64,000 nucleotides of DNA, taken from the NCBI RefSeq assembly GCF_040545875.1, contig NZ_JBEPMR010000003.1; one strand, 5' to 3'. Made by a program: the position numbers and the translations under genes. Under the pieces are notes generated by a model. It saw only the letters and a program-made list of their open reading frames with translations. It was not told the origin of the DNA and did no database searches. Source of the DNA: Faecalicatena_A orotica (GTDB taxonomy: Bacteria; Bacillota; Clostridia; Lachnospirales; Lachnospiraceae). Below are positions 44,035 to 52,204 of this stretch, piece by piece; position 1 is the first letter of the stretch, and the number at the start of each line of letters is the position of its first letter.

Positions 44035-45639
44035 CTATTTAGGCCTGTATTTCAGGATGACAGCCTCCGCTGTTTTCATGCCGTCCATAGCCGCGGAAGT
44101 GATGCCCCCGGCGTATCCGGCGCCTTCCCCGCAGGGATAAACCCCGGGGATATTACTCTCAAACTCTTCGTTTCTGAATATTTTTACCGGTGAAGATGTA
44201 CGGCTTTCCACACCGGAAAGTACAGCATCCTCTCTGGCAAACCCGTGAATCTTGTGGTCCATGAGCCGGATTCCTTCCTCCAGGGAGTCCCCGAGGCCTT
44301 CAGGGAAAATGGCACGCACATTGGCGGGTACAAAGGCCCCCTTGATCTGGGGTTTTACATCCCCGAACTGGTCAGACACCTGATTCGCACAGAAATCCTT
44401 AAAACACTGTACAGGCACCCTGCCTTGTCCCTGTTCCCATGCACGCTCCTCCAGCATGCGCTGGAACCGGATACCGGCCAGTGGATGTGCACTGCCGTAA
44501 TCCTCAGGTGTAACCGTAACAATGACGGCACTGTTTGCATTGACCCCGCCGCGGTCATGGTAACTCATTCCATTTACCGCCAGACGGCCTTCCTCCGAGG
44601 AGGCATTGACCACATAACCGCCCGGGCACATGCAGAAGGTATAGGCCCCGCGGCCGTTTTCCAGCTGGGCCGTCAGTTTGTAGGAAGCGGCAGGGAGTTC
44701 CCCGGCTGCCTCTTTTCCATACTGGCACACATTCATCATGGCCTGCGGATGCTCGATACGCACCCCGACGGCAAAAGATTTCGCCTGCATGTCCAACTGC
44801 TTTTCATACAGCATGTGGAAGGTATCTCTCGCACTGTGTCCGACAGCCAGTATGAGAAGCTCCGTTTCGAGATATTCTTCTTGATTTACGATGATTCCTT
44901 TGAGCACCGGGTGGCCGTTCTGTGTATCTGGTTTCAGGTCCAGATCCGTGAGCTGCGTGTGGAAACGGATTTCTCCACCCATCGCTTCGATGCTCTGCCT
45001 CATACTCTTTACAACGTGGATTAAGATGTCCGTCCCGATATGTGGTTTTTGTTCATACAGGATACTTTCAGGTGCGCCGTGTGCCACGAATGTCTCGAGT
45101 ACGAAACGGCCCCTTCCCTTTGCATCTTTTACAAGGGTGTTGAGCTTTCCATCCGAAAACGTCCCCGCGCCGCCTTCCCCGAACTGTACATTGGAAGAAA
45201 GGTTCAGCCGTCCGCTTTTCCAGAATTCCTCCACATCCTGCATGCGCTCATCCACACTGCCGCCCCGCTCCAGAATCAGGGGCCTGTACCCCGCTTTGGC
45301 GAGCAGGTATCCGCAGAACAGGCCCGCAGGCCCGCTCCCTGCAATGACCGGGCGCGAATGCAGTGATAATTCCCCACAGGCAGGTATCTCGTAGTCCTGT
45401 CTTACGACCTTAAGCACCTGATTCTTCATTTTCCGGAGAATACTGCTCTCCTGCTTTACTTTCACATCAATCGTATACGAGAAAAAGATGTCCGGCTTTT
45501 TCCGGGCATCAATGGACTGTTTTTGTATCTGGTAATCTAATAATGCATCCTTTTTTATATGGAGGTATTTTAAAATCTTATCCTCCAGTTCCTCCCGGGA
45601 ATGCCCGGGACGCAGTTTGATCTGGTTAATCCTGAGCAT
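44035..45639 (-). CDS. FAD-dependent dehydrogenase, COG2509 type
   Basis: The 534-residue flavoprotein has an N-terminal ferredoxin-like segment (about 1-95) and a Rossmann FAD site (VIAGSGPAGLFCGYLLAKAG). A GGSVDERM/SNVQFGEGGAGTFSDGKLNTL stretch and a C-terminal YPCGEGAGYAGGITSAAMDG follow. This is the uncharacterised COG2509 FAD-dependent dehydrogenase family; no substrate is known. The ATG at 45639 is preceded by AAAGGAGG; upstream in-frame ATGs lie within the next flavoprotein gene, which it overlaps by 14 bases. Translation is likely coupled. Confidence 0.88.
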   Translation of the reverse strand: MLRINQIKLRPGHSREELEDKILKYLHIKKDALLDYQIQKQSIDARKKPDIFFSYTIDVKVKQESSILRKMKNQVLKVVRQDYEIPACGELSLHSRPVIAGSGPAGLFCGYLLAKAGYRPLILERGGSVDERMQDVEEFWKSGRLNLSSNVQFGEGGAGTFSDGKLNTLVKDAKGRGRFVLETFVAHGAPESILYEQKPHIGTDILIHVVKSMRQSIEAMGGEIRFHTQLTDLDLKPDTQNGHPVLKGIIVNQEEYLETELLILAVGHSARDTFHMLYEKQLDMQAKSFAVGVRIEHPQAMMNVCQYGKEAAGELPAASYKLTAQLENGRGAYTFCMCPGGYVVNASSEEGRLAVNGMSYHDRGGVNANSAVIVTVTPEDYGSAHPLAGIRFQRMLEERAWEQGQGRVPVQCFKDFCANQVSDQFGDVKPQIKGAFVPANVRAIFPEGLGDSLEEGIRLMDHKIHGFAREDAVLSGVESRTSSPVKIFRNEEFESNIPGVYPCGEGAGYAGGITSAAMDGMKTAEAVILKYRPK

Positions 45640-46852
45640 GAGCTGCCTCCTTTCCCGTGAGATATCCGCTGGACCATGCCCACTGCAGGTTATAACCGCC
45701 GCAGACCGCATCCACATCCAGTATCTCCCCTGCAAAATACAGACCTTTCACATACAGTGATTCCAGAGTATCCGGGTTTACCTCTTTCGTATCCACGCCG
45801 CCTCTGCATACCTGGGCATGTTCAAACGAATTGGTTTCTGTGACTTCTGTACGGAAGTTCTGGATCAGTTCTGCCAGTTCCGAAATCTCCCTGTCATTTA
45901 AGTCCCCTGCCTTTCTGCCACGATCGATACGCGCAAGTTTCAGCCAGAGGTCCGAGAGTTTCTTATGGAACAGGCCGGTGAAAAATTCTTCCATTGTCTT
46001 TTGCGGCCGTGTGGAAATTCTTGTTTTCAGGAAAGCTAGGAACTGCTTTTGTGTAAAGTCTGGCATAAAATTCAAAACTGCCTCTACTTTTTTCTTTTCA
46101 TACAGGCCGATAGCCGCATAACGGCTCACCTGAAAGACCGGGATTCCAGAGATTCCGTAATTGGCAAGCTGGATTTCCCCGGTGTCCCTCGCCTGACATT
46201 CTCCATCTGTATAGATGCTGACCTGTCCGTTCACCCTGACCCCTGCGATACTTTTATAGTATTTCTCCCTGCATTTTAGCTGCACGAGGGACGGGAGCAC
46301 CGGGATCAGGTGGTGTCCAAGTTTTTTAGCCAGCGTATAACCAGAACCGTCGGAACCGGACGCGGGTGCCGCCTTGGACCCGGCAGCAAGGATCACTTTA
46401 TCTGCTGTAAACTCTCCCTGATCTGTATGGATCCGGAATTTCTTTTTCCCGGGGATGATCTCCTGACATTCGGCCCCGGTGATAACGTGCACGCCTAACC
46501 GCGCGGCCTCCATCCTGAGTACATCCAGTACAGCAGATGCCTGGTCCGAATGTGGGTAAAGGTACCCGTTCCTGTTTTTCGAATAGATTCCCAGCTTCAG
46601 GAAAAAAGCGATGGTCTGCTGGGCGTTGAACTTCTCCACAATATGCCAGGGAAACATCATATTTTCGGAATGATAATAGATGGGTTCCTGTGCCAGATTT
46701 GTGAAATTGCACCGTCCGTTTCCGGTTGATAAGATTTTCCTGCCGACTTTGTCTTTATGTTCCAGAATAAAGACCTCCGCCCCTTCAGAAGCGGCAGTGA
46801 CGGCTGCCATCAAGCCGGATGCACCGCCGCCGATTACTGCGATTTTTCTCAT
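45626..46852 (-). CDS. HI0933/BaiN-family flavoprotein
   Basis: The 408-residue protein begins with an FAD Rossmann motif (KIAVIGGGASGLMAAVTAA), followed by GRKILSTGNGRCNFTN, the fingerprint of the HI0933 family. It ends with LYFAGEILDVDAVCGGYNLQWAWSSG. Family members are unassigned NAD(P)/FAD-dependent oxidoreductases; one, BaiN, has been linked to bile acid reduction. A link to bile acids here is not shown. It overlaps the COG2509 gene by 14 bases. Confidence 0.9.
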   Translation of the reverse strand: MRKIAVIGGGASGLMAAVTAASEGAEVFILEHKDKVGRKILSTGNGRCNFTNLAQEPIYYHSENMMFPWHIVEKFNAQQTIAFFLKLGIYSKNRNGYLYPHSDQASAVLDVLRMEAARLGVHVITGAECQEIIPGKKKFRIHTDQGEFTADKVILAAGSKAAPASGSDGSGYTLAKKLGHHLIPVLPSLVQLKCREKYYKSIAGVRVNGQVSIYTDGECQARDTGEIQLANYGISGIPVFQVSRYAAIGLYEKKKVEAVLNFMPDFTQKQFLAFLKTRISTRPQKTMEEFFTGLFHKKLSDLWLKLARIDRGRKAGDLNDREISELAELIQNFRTEVTETNSFEHAQVCRGGVDTKEVNPDTLESLYVKGLYFAGEILDVDAVCGGYNLQWAWSSGYLTGKEAAHAQD

Positions 46853-46885
46853 ATGTGTCTCCTTACGTTTTTGCTGCTTTGTTTG

Positions 46886-47551
46886 TCAGGCCAGATATTC
46901 TGTTAATATCAGCCGTATCGCTTCTTTTTTCTGCTCAGATAAAGTCTCCTCATCCTGAACCGCCGCATAAGGAACAGGCTGTCCCGCGGATTCCCACCTT
47001 TTCTGGCGAGGTGGTTCCTCCGTCTGCTTCTCCTTTAGGAAACGGTGTGCGTATACATTATCCAGATAATCAGCCAGATAGGTTTCCACGCCTTTTATTT
47101 TATAAGCCTCATCCGAGAGCTGTGAGATGACGGAAATTGTAATCATTTCTGCCGCCCCGACAGCTAAATACTGGAACATGCCCTCACAGAAGCCATGTGC
47201 CATATAGTGGGTGGCAGCCCCCAGCACTGCCAGAATTCCGGAAAACCAGACCGTCTGTATCTCCAGCTGCCGCCATGTATGTATCCTGAACAAAAATCCC
47301 CGGTATTCGTACAGGTATTTCCGGATAAATGCAAGGACATTACTGACGGGACCGTACGTCCTGTATGCATGTCCATATTCAGAGAGAATACATTCCATCA
47401 GCCGGTGCCTGCTTTTAGACAGATTTCCCGCCGCTTTTACCAGACGGTGAAGGGTAAGCTGGTTTATGATCTTTGAGAGAATCCCGATGACGCCCACGGC
47501 AGCCATGAGATAAAAAATGATATTTGTGTCAGCAATTACATTGTACAACAT
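46886..47551 (-). CDS. Uncharacterised membrane protein
   Basis: The 221-residue protein has an N-terminal helix (about 7-29), a long basic amphipathic middle and two more hydrophobic segments near 95-125. It ends with a charged cytoplasmic tail (about 180-221) rich in Glu, Lys and Gln. I do not recognise the family. AGGAGG lies before the ATG at 47551; a start at 47572 lacks a site. A TATAAT at about 47601-47606 (minus) could start a transcript, but its -35 box is poor. Confidence 0.7.
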   Translation of the reverse strand: MLYNVIADTNIIFYLMAAVGVIGILSKIINQLTLHRLVKAAGNLSKSRHRLMECILSEYGHAYRTYGPVSNVLAFIRKYLYEYRGFLFRIHTWRQLEIQTVWFSGILAVLGAATHYMAHGFCEGMFQYLAVGAAEMITISVISQLSDEAYKIKGVETYLADYLDNVYAHRFLKEKQTEEPPRQKRWESAGQPVPYAAVQDEETLSEQKKEAIRLILTEYLA

Positions 47552-47676
47552 AAAAGACCTCCTGTGTTTCAAATGATGTCAACCTAGTTTTCTATATGAG
47601 CCTATTATAGCCCAACACGGCAGGTCTTTCCTCATAAATCGTTCTACATAATATGCTAAAATACGTGGGATGAATG

Positions 47677-48978
47677 TCAGTTTTCCAGAGACTTTGCGGA
47701 AACAATGCCTGCATCCACAAGGTTCTGGAGGGATTTCAGGATGCCGAGCTTCGCATGAGGCCATGTCAGCCCGCCCTGAAAATATACAGCGTAAGGCGGC
47801 TTGATTGGTCCGTCGGCGCTCAGTTCGATGGATGATCCCTGCACGAATGCACCGGCTGCCATGATGACGTCACTGTCATACCCCGGCATTGCCCAGGGCT
47901 CGGGAGTCACGTAGCTGTCTACCGGCGCCGCGGCCTGAATCCCCTTGCAAAATGCAATCACACCCTCAGGGGTCCCGAGTTCAACCGCCTGTATGATGTC
48001 ATGGCGGCTTTCATTTCCGTCCGGTATGACTCCAAAGCCCAGCTTCTCATAAATATTTGCCGCAAACACAGCGCCTTTTACCGCACTGCACACGACAGTC
48101 GGGGCGAGGAAGAAGCCCTGGTAAAAGGACTGCATAACGCCCAGAGAGGCTCCTACTTCTTTCCCGAGTCCCGGGGAAGTCAGGCGGTAAGCGCAGTTTT
48201 CAATCAGGTCTTCTCTTCCTGCAATATATCCGCCGATCGGGGCCAGTCCGCCGCCCGGATTTTTGATCAGGGAACCAACGATCATGTCCGCACCTACATC
48301 ACTCGGCTCTCTTGTCTCGACAAATTCACCGTAGCAGTTGTCAACCATACAGATCACATCCGGTTTGATGCTCTTTACAAATGCAATCAGCTCACCGATT
48401 TTCTCCACGGAATAGCTGGGGCGGGTCTGATACCCTTTGGAACGCTGGATCGTGACCAGCTTCGTTTTTTCGTTGATTGCTTCCCGGATTGCGGGATAAT
48501 CGAAGTACCCATCCTCCAGAAGTTCCACCTGGCGGTATGTAATGCCATACTCTGCCAGTGAGCCTTTGGACGGACGGATTCCTATCACTTCTTCCAGTGT
48601 GTCGTAAGGCTTTCCGACCGGGGAGAGCAGCTCATCGCCCGGACGCAGGTTTGCAGCGAGGGCGAGTGCCAGTGCATGGGTGCCACATGTAATCTGCGGG
48701 CGTACAAGGGCGGACTCGGTGTGGAAGGCGCTGGCATAGACGGCTTCCAGTGTATCTCTTCCCATATCGTTATATCCGTATCCACTTGCGTACTGGAAAC
48801 ACCCTTCACTGACACGGTTTTCCTGCATCGCATGGAGGACCTTCAGCTGATTATATTCAGCGGTTTCATCGAAAATTTTGAAACGTTCGGAGAGTTCATC
48901 CTCGATTCTTAATCCAAATTCCAGAGTTTCCTGTTTGATTCCTAATTTTTTGTATATCTGACTGATTTCTGAATTCAT
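47677..48978 (-). CDS. Methionine gamma-lyase-like PLP enzyme (YnbB type)
   Basis: The 433-residue protein belongs to the fold-I PLP enzyme family often called aluminium resistance protein or YnbB. Family marks are GYGYNDMGRDTLEAVYA, CGTHALALALAA, MVDNCYGEFVE and VTIQRSKGYQTRPSYS, with the probable PLP lysine in RSKGY. The true reaction is unsettled; a cystathionine or methionine lyase is most often supposed. It follows miaA, as in Bacillus, where ynbB lies near miaA and hfq. No hfq gene is seen here. Confidence 0.9.
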   Translation of the reverse strand: MNSEISQIYKKLGIKQETLEFGLRIEDELSERFKIFDETAEYNQLKVLHAMQENRVSEGCFQYASGYGYNDMGRDTLEAVYASAFHTESALVRPQITCGTHALALALAANLRPGDELLSPVGKPYDTLEEVIGIRPSKGSLAEYGITYRQVELLEDGYFDYPAIREAINEKTKLVTIQRSKGYQTRPSYSVEKIGELIAFVKSIKPDVICMVDNCYGEFVETREPSDVGADMIVGSLIKNPGGGLAPIGGYIAGREDLIENCAYRLTSPGLGKEVGASLGVMQSFYQGFFLAPTVVCSAVKGAVFAANIYEKLGFGVIPDGNESRHDIIQAVELGTPEGVIAFCKGIQAAAPVDSYVTPEPWAMPGYDSDVIMAAGAFVQGSSIELSADGPIKPPYAVYFQGGLTWPHAKLGILKSLQNLVDAGIVSAKSLEN

Positions 48979-49038
48979 TTATCTAACCTCTATTCTTTTT
49001 CCTTTTGCACCCCATACATGGGGCGGAATCATCATGCT

Positions 49039-49983
49039 TCAGATGATCCCGCGTATCTTCAATTCTGAAAGCATCTGATCCAGAAGTTTTGTTTCCTCAT
49101 ATGCATAATCCTGCTTGTTTAGCCAGATCACGTCTCTTTCCCGTTTGAACCATGTGATCTGGCGTTTGGCAAAGTGTCTCGTATCCCGTTTAATGACATA
49201 GACAGCTTCATCAAGACTCATTTCACCGTCCAGGTAAGCAAGGATTTCTTTATACCCGAGCCCCTGCATGGATACCATACCTCGGGTATAGCCGCGTTCT
49301 TTTAAGCCTTTTACTTCTTCCACCAGTCCCTCTTCGATCATCTGGTCAACGCGCATGTCAATCCGTTCGTACAGGCGTGCCCTCTCGTCACTAAGGACGA
49401 AGTAAGCGGACCGGTACGGGGAAGACTTCTGCCGTTCTTCTTCATTATGCTCCGAGATCTTTTTCCCTGTCTGATGGTGGAACTCCAGTGCCCGGATGAC
49501 CCGTTTCACATTGTTTTCATGAATGCTTCCGGCGGCTTTTTCGTCGATTTCCTTCAGCATCCCATGCAGAAATGCTGCCCCCTTCTCTTTTGCAAGACGC
49601 TCCAGTTCTTCCCGGTAACCGGTATCGCTGTCACTTTCCGTAAAATCAATGTCATAGAGCAGGGCCTGGATATAAAAACCTGTTCCTCCTACGACAATGG
49701 GGATCCGGCCCCTTTTGTAAATGCCTTCCATCGCCTCTTTTGCCATCTGCTGGAAACGCACGACATGGAACTCCTCGTCTGGCTCAAGCACATCGACAAG
49801 GTGATGGGGGACGCCTTCCATTTCTTCTGCCCGGATTTTCGCCGAACCGATATCCATATGTTTATACACCTGCATGGAGTCGGCGGATATAATCTCGCCG
49901 CCGACTGCCTTTGCAAGCCCGATGGATGCCTTTGTCTTCCCGACAGCGGTCGGGCCTGTCAGAATAATCAATGGTTTCTTCAT
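49039..49983 (-). CDS. miaA: tRNA dimethylallyltransferase MiaA
   Basis: MiaA adds an isopentenyl group to A37 of tRNAs that read UNN codons. The 314-residue enzyme has the P-loop GPTAVGKTKASIGLA, SADSMQVYKHMDIGSAK and the conserved WFKRERD near the C terminus. The ATG at 49983 follows AAGGGTGG; GTG at 49992 is less likely. MiaB, which modifies the same base next, is encoded at 55502 in the same run. Confidence 0.97.
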   Translation of the reverse strand: MKKPLIILTGPTAVGKTKASIGLAKAVGGEIISADSMQVYKHMDIGSAKIRAEEMEGVPHHLVDVLEPDEEFHVVRFQQMAKEAMEGIYKRGRIPIVVGGTGFYIQALLYDIDFTESDSDTGYREELERLAKEKGAAFLHGMLKEIDEKAAGSIHENNVKRVIRALEFHHQTGKKISEHNEEERQKSSPYRSAYFVLSDERARLYERIDMRVDQMIEEGLVEEVKGLKERGYTRGMVSMQGLGYKEILAYLDGEMSLDEAVYVIKRDTRHFAKRQITWFKRERDVIWLNKQDYAYEETKLLDQMLSELKIRGII

Positions 49984-50001
49984 GTTTTCCACCCTTAATT
50001 T

Positions 50002-52089
50002 CTATACAATTCTCTTAAACTTCTTTTCCAGTTCCCGTTTGGTCATGGAGATGATCGTCGGCCTGCCGTGGGGGCAGTGGTACGGATTCTCAAGCCCCAG
50101 CAGTTCACCGATCAGGGAATCCACCTCCATTGTGGAAAGGCGGTTATTCCCCTTGACTGCCGCTTTACAGGACATAGAAGCCACTTTCTCATCGATCAGC
50201 TCCGGCGTCATGGTCGTGGTTACCCCGTCTGCAAGGGAGTCCAGCATCTCCATGAGAAGCTCCTTCTTGGCAATACTAAAGAGATTATCCGGTACGGCAC
50301 GCACCGCATATTCCTCGCCGCCGAATGGCTCGATTTCAAAGCCAATCCTCCGGAACCGGTCCATGTGTTCCTTTAACAGCTCCGTCTCCTGCATAGAAAG
50401 GCTTAAGATGATAGGGGGACTTAAGTACTGGGACGTAAACTCCCTGTTCTTCATCTCACGCAGTGTCCTTTCATATAGAACCCTCTCATGGGCGGCATGC
50501 TGGTCAATGATGTAGAGGCTGTCGTGAAACTCAACGAGCCAGTACGTGTCAAATACCTGCCCAATCAGCTTATATTCTGCCCTGATATCGCGCCGGAGCA
50601 GCTTTTCCTCGAAGAGGTTCATCTGTTTCCCGCTTCCGGGCAGGCTTTCCCCAGCCGGCGGTGCGGCCGTTTCTGGTTCAGGAGCCTTCTGTTCCCCGGT
50701 ACTCTTCTGCTCTTCTATATGATAATTGCCGGTTTCACATATCCTATTCGTTTCCGGAATGCTTTTCGTCTCAGGGTTATTTTCCTTTTCCCTCCTGCTC
50801 TCAGCAGCCACTCGGATGCGGTCTTCCTGTTCTTCCGCCCGGTGTATCTGGCCGGGAGCCTTGATTTCGGCAGAGGAAGTTCTGTTATGGTAGGACAAGA
50901 CTCGCTCCTTCATTTTCCTGAGAAAATAATCTTCGTCTTTCGTTTCCGGAAGGGGCGCCGCTTTTTGTACGGGGGAGGAAAGTCCTGCCGCCCCTGCTTC
51001 GGCACTGGGCCTTGCTTTAGGTTTCAGCAGGAAAGGGCTGTCCTGCTCGGGAGGCTGTACGGCCTTCTTCGGTTCTGGCACATCGACGACAGGAATCAGT
51101 TCCGGCTCGAGAAGTGTCCTGTGCACACCCTCGTAGACTGTATTGTAAACCTCCTGCTGCTTTTGGAACCGCAGTTCCATCTTTGTCGGATGGACGTTGA
51201 CATCAATGTCTTCCCCGTCAATTTCAAAGTGCAGGACAACAAACGGGAACTTATGCTGCATGACAAAATCCCGGTAGGCGTCCTCGACAGCCTTGGAAAT
51301 CATAGCGCTCTTGATATAGCGGCCGTTGATGAAAAAGTTCTCGAAGTTCCGGTTTCCACGACTGATAAGTGGTTTTCCAAGGAACCCTTTCATGTGGAGC
51401 CCGCCCTTCTCATAGTCCATCTCAATGAGGCTGGCGGCCACTTCACGCCCGTAAATGCTGTAGATGACATCTTTGAGTCTGCCGTTCCCCGCAGTGCGGA
51501 GCTTTTCCTGTCCGTTATTGATGAACTGAAAGGAGACTTCCGGATGGGAAAGGGCCAGACGCATCAGCAGGTCCTGAATGTGCCCGGCTTCTGTCATCGC
51601 TGTCTTCAGAAATTTCCTTCTGGCAGGGACATTGTAGAAAAGCTGGCGGATCAAAAAAGTGGTTCCGTCCGGTGCACCGGTATCCTCCAGAGACAGCTCC
51701 TGCCCTCCCTCAATGATATAGCGGGTCCCGAAGGTTTCTTCCCTTGTTTTGGTGATCAGCTCCGTCTTTGTGACAGCGGCGATGCTGGAAAGCGCCTCAC
51801 CCCTGAATCCGAGGGAGGCGACATGGGTCAGGTCGTCCACGCTGCGGATTTTACTTGTGGAATGTCTCAAAAATGCGTTCGGTACATCTTCCCTCGGGAT
51901 TCCGCTGCCATTATCTGTGATACGGATGAAAGATATCCCTCCCTCCTGTATCTCTACAACAACTGCGGCAGCCTTCGCATCTATGGCATTTTCCACTAAT
52001 TCCTTCACAATAGAGGCCGGACGCTCAATGACTTCTCCGGCGGCGATCTTATCGATTGTAATTTGATCTAATACCTGAATATGCGGCAT
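50002..52089 (-). CDS. mutL: DNA mismatch repair protein MutL
   Basis: The 695-residue protein has the GHKL ATPase domain (ELVENAIDAKA, DNGSGIPREDVPNAFLRHSTSKI, LGFRGEALSSIA), a variable linker (about 335-500) and the C-terminal endonuclease domain. The metal motif DQHAAHERVLYE and CPHGRPTIISM show that it is a nicking MutL, as in bacteria without MutH. AAAGGAGGG precedes the ATG. MutS lies directly upstream. Confidence 0.98.
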   Translation of the reverse strand: MPHIQVLDQITIDKIAAGEVIERPASIVKELVENAIDAKAAAVVVEIQEGGISFIRITDNGSGIPREDVPNAFLRHSTSKIRSVDDLTHVASLGFRGEALSSIAAVTKTELITKTREETFGTRYIIEGGQELSLEDTGAPDGTTFLIRQLFYNVPARRKFLKTAMTEAGHIQDLLMRLALSHPEVSFQFINNGQEKLRTAGNGRLKDVIYSIYGREVAASLIEMDYEKGGLHMKGFLGKPLISRGNRNFENFFINGRYIKSAMISKAVEDAYRDFVMQHKFPFVVLHFEIDGEDIDVNVHPTKMELRFQKQQEVYNTVYEGVHRTLLEPELIPVVDVPEPKKAVQPPEQDSPFLLKPKARPSAEAGAAGLSSPVQKAAPLPETKDEDYFLRKMKERVLSYHNRTSSAEIKAPGQIHRAEEQEDRIRVAAESRREKENNPETKSIPETNRICETGNYHIEEQKSTGEQKAPEPETAAPPAGESLPGSGKQMNLFEEKLLRRDIRAEYKLIGQVFDTYWLVEFHDSLYIIDQHAAHERVLYERTLREMKNREFTSQYLSPPIILSLSMQETELLKEHMDRFRRIGFEIEPFGGEEYAVRAVPDNLFSIAKKELLMEMLDSLADGVTTTMTPELIDEKVASMSCKAAVKGNNRLSTMEVDSLIGELLGLENPYHCPHGRPTIISMTKRELEKKFKRIV

Positions 52090-52204
52090 ACATTCCCTCC
52101 TTTATCTTAGGTGCCGGCCGGCGGATGATCAGACACGCCCAAGGGCCCGGCCCTCCCGTAAAAAGGCAGAAGCCATTTTCTAAGGAAGGGTCAGACCCCT
52201 TTGC

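Noticed and set aside
50488..51999. Open frame of about 500 codons on the plus strand
   Set aside because: It lies wholly antisense to mutL, which has unmistakable motifs; the protein has low-complexity, Phe/Arg/Pro-rich composition and no ribosome site.
52179..52204. Short palindrome AAGGGTCAGACCCCTT-like between mutL and mutS
   Set aside because: It resembles interspersed repeat units in some genomes, but only one copy was noticed here and no U-run follows, so neither a repeat family nor a terminator is supported.
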